Shown: positions 9,019-15,482 of the stretch, piece after piece
How the letters are laid out: the number at the start of each line of letters is the position of its first letter
Numbering within the stretch: position 1 is the stretch's first letter
Source of the DNA: DASULK01 sp036381835
GTDB taxonomy: Bacteria > Actinomycetota > Actinomycetes > Mycobacteriales > Micromonosporaceae
DNA: 53,001 nt
Assembly: GCA_036381835.1 (NCBI GenBank)
Contig: DASVCA010000178.1
Location: 1-53,001, forward strand
Reading direction: 5' to 3'
Made by a program: the position numbers and the translations under genes
The notes under the pieces: model-generated
Database searches by the model: none
What the model was told of the DNA's origin: nothing
Seen by the model: the letters and a program-made list of their open reading frames with translations, nothing else

Positions 9019-9089
9019 TGTGGCTAATCGGAAACAGTGTCACCGGCCGGGCACAACGTTGGCGACCATTTCTGGGAAAGGAAGCCAAG

Positions 9090-10304
9090 ATGAGCCCATC
9101 GCGTCCCATCTCGCCCCACCACCGGATCATCATCATCGGCGGTGGCACCGCCGGCATCACGATGGCAGCCCGCCTGCGGCGCGCCGGTGCCACCGACATA
9201 ACCCTCATCGAGCCGTCCGACAAGCACTACTACCAGCCACTCTGGACGCTGGTAGGCGGCGGCGTGGTGGACGCCGGCAAGACGGTCCGATCGGAGGCCC
9301 GCCTGATCCCGAAAGGCGTCCGCTGGATCCGCGACCGAGCGGTGGACGTCGACCCGCAGGCCCGGACCGTGACCACCGAGACCAACGGCACCATCGGCTA
9401 CGACCAGCTCGTCGTGGCCACCGGGTTGCAACTGGACTTCGACAAGGTGCCCGGCCTCGCCGAATCGGTCGGACAGCACGGCATCGGGAGCAACTACCGG
9501 CTCGACCTGGCCGGCCGTACCTGGGAATTCATCCGGGACCTGCGCAGCGGCACGGCGTTGTTCACGATGCCGCCCGGTCCCATCAAGTGCGGCGGAGCCC
9601 CGCAGAAGATCGCATACCTGGCCGCGGACTGGTGGCGCCGGCAGGGTGTCCTCGACCGGATCCGGATCGTCCTCGTGCTCCCCACGCCGACGATCTTCGG
9701 ACAGCCGGACTTCGCCAAGGCGCTCGAGGAGGTCGTGGCCGACTACGGCATCGAGGTCCGTTACAAGACCCACCTCGTGGAGGTCGACGGGCCGTCCCGG
9801 CGCGCGGTGCTGCTGGACACCAAGACGGACACGAAGGAGACCTTGGAGTTCGACTTCATGCACGTGGTGCCGCCGCAGAGCGCACCCGACTGGCTGAAGG
9901 CGACTCCGCTGGCGGATCCGGCCAGCCCGTTCGGGTATGTGGAGGTCGACAAGTACACGCTGCAGAGCCAGCAATGGCCGGAGGTGTTCGCGCTCGGAGA
10001 CGCCGCCAACGTACCGACTTCCAAGACCGGTGCGGCGGTTCGCAAACAGGCCCCGGTCGTCGTGGCCAACATGCTCGCCGCCCACCGGGGTGAGCCCCCT
10101 GCGGCCCGCTACAACGGCTACAGCTCCTGCCCGCTGGTCACCTCGCGGACCCGGATGCTGCTCGCGGAGTTCGACTACGACCTGAAGGCGACGCCGAGCA
10201 TCCCGCTGATCGACACCAAGAAGCCCCGGTACGACATGTGGCTGCTCAAGCGCTACGGTCTGCCGGCTCTCTACTGGCATCTCATGCTGCGCGGCCTCGC
10301 CTGA
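9090..10304 (+). CDS. sqr: Sulfide:quinone oxidoreductase (SQOR-like)
   Basis: FAD-dependent enzyme that oxidises sulfide and passes electrons to quinone at the membrane face. N-terminal FAD-binding IIIIGGGTAGITMAARL (residues 13-29), second dinucleotide segment near 190-200, and VFALGDAANVPTSKTGAAVRKQ for FAD contact. Two conserved cysteines are in place: C167 in GPIKCGGAPQK and C347 in YNGYSSCPLVT, as in mitochondrial-type SQOR. The length is 404 aa. The ATG has AAGGAAG upstream. It stands alone: no rhodanese, persulfide dioxygenase or CstR gene adjoins it, so the role could be detoxification rather than energy gain. Confidence 0.92.
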   Translation: MSPSRPISPHHRIIIIGGGTAGITMAARLRRAGATDITLIEPSDKHYYQPLWTLVGGGVVDAGKTVRSEARLIPKGVRWIRDRAVDVDPQARTVTTETNGTIGYDQLVVATGLQLDFDKVPGLAESVGQHGIGSNYRLDLAGRTWEFIRDLRSGTALFTMPPGPIKCGGAPQKIAYLAADWWRRQGVLDRIRIVLVLPTPTIFGQPDFAKALEEVVADYGIEVRYKTHLVEVDGPSRRAVLLDTKTDTKETLEFDFMHVVPPQSAPDWLKATPLADPASPFGYVEVDKYTLQSQQWPEVFALGDAANVPTSKTGAAVRKQAPVVVANMLAAHRGEPPAARYNGYSSCPLVTSRTRMLLAEFDYDLKATPSIPLIDTKKPRYDMWLLKRYGLPALYWHLMLRGLA

Positions 10305-10314
10305 CCCCCTCTCC

Positions 10315-10390
10315 CCGCGATCTTGCACTTTTGGCTAGCTATTCGCGGCTTTTGCCCGAAAAAGTCCCCACCCAAAGTGCAAGATCGCGG
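10315..10390. repeat. Long interspersed-type palindrome (CGATCTTGCACTTT arms)
   Basis: Perfect 17-bp arms at 10315-10331 and 10374-10390 separated by 42 bp. It lies between convergent sqr and the SRPBCC gene. I recall arms of this kind as recurrent intergenic elements in Micromonosporaceae genomes; only one copy is in this window. It may also stop transcription from both sides. Confidence 0.65.
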
Positions 10391-10439
10391 AGCAGGGCCG
10401 GCTACCGGCAGCGCTGCGCTGGTGAGAGCCGCCTTGCGG

Positions 10440-10925
10440 TCAGGAGGCGATCAGATCGTCGATCTGGTTGATCGCCGAGGTGGCACCCTCCACGGCGCCC
10501 ATGTCCAGTACCTGCTGCAGGGCCTCGGCGGACTCGTATCTGCTCACGTAGATCGCCCGCGTGCCACCGTTGTACGCACTGAAGGTGTAGTCGTTCTTGG
10601 AGACCGGTAGTTCCGTCCTCGGGTTGAAGTCCAGGTCAGCGAAGCCGTCGTGGAAGGAGAAGCTCCTCGGCTCGTCCACGCTGGTGACCAGCCAGTATCC
10701 GGCGTACCGCTCGCCGTCCGGCCCGGTCATGTAGTACGTGACGCGACCGCCCGGCCTGAGGTCGTGGTCGACCACGGTCGCCGGGTAGGTCGGCGGCCCC
10801 CAGACCTTCTCCAATTGGCGAGGGTCGGCGTAGATCTGCCAGATTCGCGCTACCGGCGCGTTGAAGTGCGCGGTGATGGTCAAGGTCAGGTTGTCGAGGT
10901 CCTGGTGGACGTCGGACACGGGCAT
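10440..10925 (-). CDS. SRPBCC (AHSA1-type) domain protein
   Basis: A 161-aa START/AHSA1-fold protein: hydrophobic-ligand barrel with the family opening (FNAPVARIWQIYADPRQLEKVWGPP) and the middle PGGRVTYYMTGPDGERYAG. ATG at 10925 has AGGAGG 9 bp upstream, and that site overlaps the end of the upstream ArsR-type gene (3-bp gap), so the two are one operon. ArsR-SRPBCC pairs are common in actinobacteria; the ligand is unknown. Confidence 0.88.
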   Translation of the reverse strand: MPVSDVHQDLDNLTLTITAHFNAPVARIWQIYADPRQLEKVWGPPTYPATVVDHDLRPGGRVTYYMTGPDGERYAGYWLVTSVDEPRSFSFHDGFADLDFNPRTELPVSKNDYTFSAYNGGTRAIYVSRYESAEALQQVLDMGAVEGATSAINQIDDLIAS

Positions 10926-10928
10926 GGC

Positions 10929-11270
10929 TCAGTCCTCCTGATCGGTGTCGGATGCGATGAGTTCGTCGATACGTGCGATGCGGCCACGCCAGATCTGTTC
11001 GAGCTCGGCGAGCATGGCCGCGACCGACCGCACCGCCGCCACGTCGCCGCTGGCCAACTGCTCGCGACCGCTGCGTCGTTTGGTCAGCAGGCCGGCCTTC
11101 TCGAGCACGGCGACGTGCTTCTGTACCGCGGCGAAGCTCATGTCGTACTTCGCCGCGAGCGCGGAGACCGAGTGTTCCCCGGCCAGCACCCGGCGCAGGA
11201 TGTCGCGCCGGGTGCGGTCAGCGAGCGCGTGGAACAGTGCGTCCGCCTGGTCCGGGTCTTCCTCGATCAC
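10929..11270 (-). CDS. ArsR-family winged-helix repressor
   Basis: A 113-aa single-domain DNA-binding protein: LFHALADRTRRDILRRVLAGEHSVSALAA is the helix-turn-helix opening, followed by MSFAAVQKHVAVLEKAGLL (recognition helix) and the wing TKRRSGRE. It has no ArsR metal-site cysteines, like other members paired with SRPBCC genes. I place the start at GTG 11270; the longer frame would begin at a TTG inside the operator palindrome. It probably represses its own operon through the palindrome at 11281-11298. Confidence 0.9.
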   Translation of the reverse strand: MIEEDPDQADALFHALADRTRRDILRRVLAGEHSVSALAAKYDMSFAAVQKHVAVLEKAGLLTKRRSGREQLASGDVAAVRSVAAMLAELEQIWRGRIARIDELIASDTDQED

Positions 11271-11280
11271 CCCACGAATA

Positions 11281-11298
11281 TACAACCAATCGGTTGTA
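11281..11298 (-). promoter_or_regulatory. Operator palindrome of the ArsR-SRPBCC operon
   Basis: TACAACC-AATC-GGTTGTA, perfect 7-bp arms, starting 10 bp before the regulator's GTG. Palindromes of the ACAACC...GGTTGT type are usual in front of ArsR-SRPBCC pairs. The position would block the promoter or transcription start. Confidence 0.7.
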
Positions 11299-11350
11299 GG
11301 TTGTCAACGCAATACGGCACTACCACCGCACCTTGTCTCCTGCTGAGATC

Positions 11351-11388
11351 AAAAAAAAGGCCGTTTCCGATGATCGGAAGCGGCCTTT
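11351..11388 (-). terminator. Intrinsic terminator of tRNA-Ala
   Basis: Read on the minus strand, a hairpin with arms AAAGGCCGCTTCCGAT and ATCGGAAACGGCCTTT (one C/A mismatch) runs straight into a run of eight T. It lies 9 bp downstream of the tRNA and is the only classical U-tract terminator I see in the window. Confidence 0.9.
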
Positions 11389-11396
11389 GAGCTGGG

Positions 11397-11470
11397 TGGA
11401 GCTGAGGGGATTTGAACCCCTGACCCCCTCGATGCGAACGAGGTGCGCTACCGGACTGCGCTACAGCCCC
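11397..11470 (-). tRNA. tRNA-Ala (anticodon CGC)
   Basis: 74 nt including the discriminator A. The acceptor arm GGGGCTG pairs with CAGCTCC; the D-arm is GCGCAGTCCGGTAGCGC; the anticodon stem CCTCG/CGAGG carries loop TTCGCAT, giving anticodon CGC (codon GCG, Ala); the T-arm is AGGGG-TTCAAAT-CCCCT. The 3' CCA is not encoded. A terminator follows. Confidence 0.95.
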
Positions 11471-11562
11471 GCGCCGGTTGCCCGGCACCCGCTCGTCCAT
11501 GGTAGGGCGAGTGGGCGACGACTAGGCTAGCAGGTCCGGTACGACTTGCGCGAATCCGGGGC

Positions 11563-12321
11563 TCAGCGAGAGCGCGGATCCGGACCGGCCTCGTAGGCGC
11601 GTCCGCGCAACCCGGCCGTCCGGCGGTACGAGACCGAACCGGCGACGATCCCACCGTCACCCGCGGCCGCGGGCAGATCCCGGTGCCGGTCCAGACCCAT
11701 GGCGGCCCGACGCACCGCTTCCCGCTGGGCAGCGAGCCGACGCTGCGCTTCCCGACGGGCGGCGGCCCGCCGAGCCTGCTCCCGCCGGACCTCGGCTTGG
11801 CGCGCCGCCAGCCACGCCGCCCGGCGGGCTGCCTGACGCCGACGACGCTGTTCCACCACTGCGGCGTGTCGCAGGTACCCGAGGTAGACCACAAGCAGGG
11901 TCCCGGTCACCGAGACGCTGACCCAGAAGCCGGGGCCGACCACCGCGACCCCGACCAACTCGACGAGGTTGAGCAGCATCAGCCCGGCGAGGATCCGACG
12001 CCGCCGATAGACCGTCGCGGAGTAGCGCCGCCGAGACCGGCTCGGGCGCACCCGGCTGGCCGATCTCAGGCGGCCGCCCCGATGAGCGGTTCCGACATCG
12101 CCAGCCGGGAAAGCAGACGATAGGGTGACGGCTCGGCCCGGGTTGACCGGCCGACGGCCTGGCACGGTCCGTCGGCGGCGACGGCGCTGCAGTACCCGCG
12201 CCGTCGACAGCTCCCGCTCCGCCACCAGGCGTTCGGCCGCGTCGTACCGGCGCACCAGTGCGGGTGCCAGAGCGAGCAGACCCGCGGCGGCGAGTACGGC
12301 GAGGAGCACCGAGGTCGGCAC
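11563..12321 (-). CDS. glpR: GlpR-like membrane receptor of the gephyrin-like protein Glp
   Basis: A 252-aa protein with an N-terminal membrane segment (VPTSVLLAVLAAAGLLALAPALV), a long Arg-rich cytoplasmic linker, and two adjoining hydrophobic segments around residues 110-150, then an Arg/Ala/Glu-rich helical stretch and a disordered tail. This topology and the position next to a GNAT gene, a MoeA-like gene and galU match the corynebacterial GlpR locus, where GlpR is the membrane partner of Glp at the division site. The GTG at 12321 is preceded by GGGAGG at good spacing; a longer TTG start (12339) is less likely. Function is inferred from synteny and topology. Confidence 0.75.
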   Translation of the reverse strand: MPTSVLLAVLAAAGLLALAPALVRRYDAAERLVAERELSTARVLQRRRRRRTVPGRRPVNPGRAVTLSSAFPAGDVGTAHRGGRLRSASRVRPSRSRRRYSATVYRRRRILAGLMLLNLVELVGVAVVGPGFWVSVSVTGTLLVVYLGYLRHAAVVEQRRRRQAARRAAWLAARQAEVRREQARRAAARREAQRRLAAQREAVRRAAMGLDRHRDLPAAAGDGGIVAGSVSYRRTAGLRGRAYEAGPDPRSR

Positions 12322-12495
12322 CCTCACCCCTCCCGTCAACCTGTCGTGATCATCCGAGCGATGGCCCCTCGATCAGGACCGGCAGCGGCCGGTCCAGCCG
12401 GGTGCCGAGCGGATGATCGACCACGTCCCAGCAGTCCGAGACTACGGTCCGGATTCCCGGAATCGGCGCTGCCGCGCCGAGCAGGCAACCGTCGG

Positions 12496-13137
12496 TTACC
12501 TGCTGGTGGCACGCAGTCGGTGCCAGCGGGCCAGCAACCCGCCTTCGGCGATGACGTCCTCGACCGTTACGGCATACCCGACGTGGTCGCGCCAGGCTCC
12601 GTTGATGTGCAAGTAGCGCGCGTGGTACGCCTCCTCGCGGAAGCCGAGCTTCTCCACCACCCTCCGGGAGGCCGCGTTCTCCGGCTGAATGTTCGCCTCG
12701 ATGCGGTGCAGCCCACCGGCCCGGAAGGCGTGGTCGACGAGGAGCGCCAGCGCGGTGGGGATCACGCCCTGCCCCGCCGTTCGGGAATCCACCCAATAGC
12801 CGACGTGCGCCGAGCAGAACGCTCGCCGCACGATGTTGCTGAGGCTGATGTGACCGACGAACCGCTCCCGCCCGTTCTCGAGTAGACAGACCGCGAACGG
12901 CATGGTCTCGCCACGGCGCGCCGCGCGGCGCTGCTCGCGGTAGAAGTAGCGGAACGCGGTCGGTGAATTCAGCTCATGCCAGGTCCCGCCCGGTGCCGGT
13001 TCCCAGGGGGCGAGCCAGGACTCGTTGACGCGCCTGACCTCCGACCAGGTGTGCGCGTCGGAGGACCGGTATGGGCGCAGCAGCACCGGACCATCGGTGA
13101 GAACCGCCGGCCACCCGCGCGCAGCCGAGAACATCAT
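12496..13137 (-). CDS. RimJ/RimL-type GNAT acetyltransferase
   Basis: A 213-aa GCN5-related N-acetyltransferase. It shows the RimJ-type opening (GPVLLRPYRSSDAHTWSEVRRVNESWLAPWEP), the acetyl-CoA loop region VGYWVDSRTAGQGVIPTALALL and the closing IEANIQPENAASRRVVEKLGF. Substrates of this group are usually protein N-termini, but the target is unknown here. ATG ATG at 13137 follows GGAGCGG. It lies between glpR and glp, as in other actinobacteria. Confidence 0.9.
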   Translation of the reverse strand: MMFSAARGWPAVLTDGPVLLRPYRSSDAHTWSEVRRVNESWLAPWEPAPGGTWHELNSPTAFRYFYREQRRAARRGETMPFAVCLLENGRERFVGHISLSNIVRRAFCSAHVGYWVDSRTAGQGVIPTALALLVDHAFRAGGLHRIEANIQPENAASRRVVEKLGFREEAYHARYLHINGAWRDHVGYAVTVEDVIAEGGLLARWHRLRATSR

Positions 13138-13186
13138 CGGACCGCTCCGCGCAGGGTTGGGCGGAAGCCGCGCCGGTTGGGTGGGG

Positions 13187-14467
13187 TCACCGGCGCCGGT
13201 CCAGCAGCATCACGTCCACGGTGGCCCCGGCGGGGGCCGTGGTCACCCGTTCGCCCAGCACCATCAGGCCGTTCGCATCGGCCAACCCGGACAGGGTGTA
13301 CGGCCCACCGGGCAACGGCTGTACCGTGTAGCCGCCGCCGCGGCGTTCGGCCACATGCGCGGGACGGAACTCGCGCAGTCCCGCCGGGGAGGTCACCGTC
13401 TCCAGCAGATGGGCCCGAACGCTCGGCCGGAACACGGATTCCGCACCGGCCAGCAGCTGTATCGCCGGGCGAGCCAGCACCTCGAAACCGACGAGTGCGG
13501 CACCCGGGTCCCCGGGCAGACATATCATCGGCACCTCCTCGGCACCGACGGTACCGAATCCGAGCGCGGTCCCAGGGTAGAGGGCCACGCGGGTGAAGGT
13601 CACGGAACCGAGGCGCCCGCCGTCCCGACGCGACAGGATGCGTCGCAGCATGTCGCCGGGGCCCGTGCCGGTGCCGCCGGTGGTGATGATCAGGTCGCTG
13701 CGGGCCGCCTGCTCTTCGAGCAGGGCACGCAAATCCTCCGGGTCGTCGTCGCAGATCCCTACCCGGTACGCCATCGCACCCGCGTCGGCGGCGGCGGCGG
13801 CGAGCGCATGCGAGTTGACGTCGACCACCTGTCCGGGTTGGCTGCCACGGCCGACCTCGACCAATTCGTCGCCGGTGGCCACGATGACGACGCGCGGCGT
13901 CGGTCGTACCACGACGTATCCGATGCCGGTGGCGGCCAGCGCCGCGACGAGCGCGGGTGTGATGGGCGTGCCGGCTCGCGCGAGGACCGTGGCGACGGGC
14001 AGTTCGGAGCCGGCCCGGCGGACCCCGAAGCCACGCTTCGGGGCGCGGAAGATCTCCACCGCGGCCATACCCTGGTCGGTCCACTCCACGGGCACCACGA
14101 CGTCGGCGGAAACCGGCAACGGCGCGCCGGCGGCCACCGAGAAGCAGGTTCCCGGGGCGAGTCGGACGGGCCGCCAGCTCGCCGCGCCGATGTCGCCTAC
14201 GACGTTCAGTCGCACCACCGTCCGGCGGGCGTAGCCGGCGCCTGCGATGTCCTCCCAGCGGGCCGCGTAACCGTCGATCGCGGCTTGGTCGAAGGCGGGA
14301 TACTGGTGGGGCGCTACGACGTCCTCGGCGAGCACGTTTCCGTACGCCTCGGTCAGGTCGAGGTCGAGCGGGGGCAGCGCGCGCAGCTTGCGCAGCACGC
14401 CGGTCAGGTAGTCGGCGAGCGGCACCGGGTCGTCCACCGGCGTTTCGGCGTCGGCCGTAGCCGTCAC
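13187..14467 (-). CDS. glp: Gephyrin-like molybdotransferase homologue Glp (MoeA family)
   Basis: A 426-aa MoeA-fold protein: FDQAAIDGYA near residues 59-68, GAPLP near 114, VATGDELVEVG near 197, DVNS near 216, MoaB-like core near 260-272 and LPGDP at 317-321. Compared with bacterial MoeA, several active-site motifs differ: the GGVSxG loop is GGTGTG (264-269), the lysine-rich F-K-x-x-x-K-PGK stretch reads FTRVALYPGT (291-300), the Thr before GAPLP is Ala, and the NPV of LPGNPV is DPG. In Corynebacterium the syntenic Glp is a division protein that binds FtsZ. The GTG at 14467 with GAGGTGAG upstream is used; the longer frame would run into galU. Confidence 0.85.
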   Translation of the reverse strand: MTATADAETPVDDPVPLADYLTGVLRKLRALPPLDLDLTEAYGNVLAEDVVAPHQYPAFDQAAIDGYAARWEDIAGAGYARRTVVRLNVVGDIGAASWRPVRLAPGTCFSVAAGAPLPVSADVVVPVEWTDQGMAAVEIFRAPKRGFGVRRAGSELPVATVLARAGTPITPALVAALAATGIGYVVVRPTPRVVIVATGDELVEVGRGSQPGQVVDVNSHALAAAAADAGAMAYRVGICDDDPEDLRALLEEQAARSDLIITTGGTGTGPGDMLRRILSRRDGGRLGSVTFTRVALYPGTALGFGTVGAEEVPMICLPGDPGAALVGFEVLARPAIQLLAGAESVFRPSVRAHLLETVTSPAGLREFRPAHVAERRGGGYTVQPLPGGPYTLSGLADANGLMVLGERVTTAPAGATVDVMLLDRRR

Positions 14468-14510
14468 CGCCTCACCTCGCAGCGCTCGCGGCGAGCCCGC
14501 TGGACCAGGT

Positions 14511-15470
14511 TCATGTCCGACGACTCCCGCAGCCGGACGCGGCGAACTCGGTGAGCCACCGGCTGAACTCCGGGCCGAGGTCGTCACGCCGGCAGGCGAT
14601 CTGCACCACGGTCTGCAGGTAGCCGAGCGGCGTTCCGGTGTCGTAGCGGGTGCCGCGGTAGACGATGCCGTGTACGGGTACCCCCTCGGCGAGCAGCAGT
14701 GACATGGCGTCGGTCAACTGGATCTCTCCCCCGCTGCCCGGCCGGGTGCGACTGATCGCGTCGAAGATGCGTCCGGGCAGCACGTAGCGGCCGAGAATGG
14801 CCAGGTTGCTGGGCGCCTCCTCGGGTGCGGGCTTCTCGACGAGACCGGTGACCCGCACCACCTCGCCGATCTCGGTCAGCTCCCCTTCCGCCGGTGTCAC
14901 CGACGCGATGCCGTACCGCTTGGTCTCCTGCGGTGCCACCTCCACGAACGACAGTACGATCCCGCCCGTGCGCGCCTGTAGTTCCAGCATGGCGGGCAGC
15001 AGCGGCTCGGCGAGGTCGACGAACTCGTCGCCGAGTAGCACCGCGAACGGCGCGTCGCCCACATGGGACCGGGCGTAGGAGATGGCGTGTCCGAGACCGA
15101 GCGGCTCGGCCTGCCGGCAGGTGTAGATCTCGGCCAGCTCGCTGGTCTGGACGACCGCGGCCAGTCGTTCCTTGTCGCCCTTCTCCTCCAGTCGGGCCTC
15201 CAGGAACGGCTGCCGGTCGAAGTGGTCAACCATGGAGGTCTTCCCCCGCCCGGTGATCAACAGGACGTCGTGCAGCCCGGCCGCGGCGGCCTCCTCCACG
15301 ATGTACTGCAGCACCGGCCGATCGACGACCGGCAGCAACTCCTTGGGCACCGCCTTGGTGGCGGGCAGGAACCGGGTGGCCAGACCCGCCGCTGGGATGA
15401 CGGCTTTCACGGCCCGCCGCTTGCCCCGGTCGCCGGCGGTGGACGCGGTGGTGACTGTTTGCTCCGACAT
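14511..15470 (-). CDS. galU: UTP-glucose-1-phosphate uridylyltransferase
   Basis: Nucleotidyltransferase making UDP-glucose for cell-envelope sugars, glycogen and trehalose. Motifs: AVIPAAGLATRFLPATKAVPKELLP (nucleotide loop), PVLQYIVEEAAAAG, FAVLLGDEF (metal Asp), GLVEKPAPEEAPSNLAILGRYVL and GSGGEIQLTDA. The 319-aa length is typical. The ATG at 15470 has a TAGTCT box 6 bp upstream and no RBS. It sits next to glp as in most actinobacteria. Confidence 0.96.
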   Translation of the reverse strand: MSEQTVTTASTAGDRGKRRAVKAVIPAAGLATRFLPATKAVPKELLPVVDRPVLQYIVEEAAAAGLHDVLLITGRGKTSMVDHFDRQPFLEARLEEKGDKERLAAVVQTSELAEIYTCRQAEPLGLGHAISYARSHVGDAPFAVLLGDEFVDLAEPLLPAMLELQARTGGIVLSFVEVAPQETKRYGIASVTPAEGELTEIGEVVRVTGLVEKPAPEEAPSNLAILGRYVLPGRIFDAISRTRPGSGGEIQLTDAMSLLLAEGVPVHGIVYRGTRYDTGTPLGYLQTVVQIACRRDDLGPEFSRWLTEFAASGCGSRRT

Positions 15471-15476
15471 GTCGCG

Positions 15477-15482
15477 AGACTA
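15477..15482 (-). promoter_or_regulatory. Putative -10 box of galU (leaderless), overlapping upstream stop codon
   Basis: TAGTCT on the minus strand, 6 bp before the galU ATG. Its first three bases are the TAG stop codon of the diguanylate cyclase gene, so the promoter lies inside the end of that gene. Confidence 0.5.

Larger units (their letters stand above)
8728..9089. other. Non-coding region upstream of the SQR gene
   Basis: About 360 bp with no open frame I can support. The middle (about 8815-8885) is visibly richer in A and T than the surroundings and contains a long dyad; the end contains a TACCC/GGGTA operator-like palindrome. It is best read as an extended regulatory region for the SQR gene. 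Confidence 0.5.

Noticed and set aside
12490..12510. GTTAC-N6-GT half-match to the EMC palindrome at the GNAT stop
   Set aside because: The second arm is GTGGC rather than GTAAC and it lies inside the coding end of the GNAT gene.
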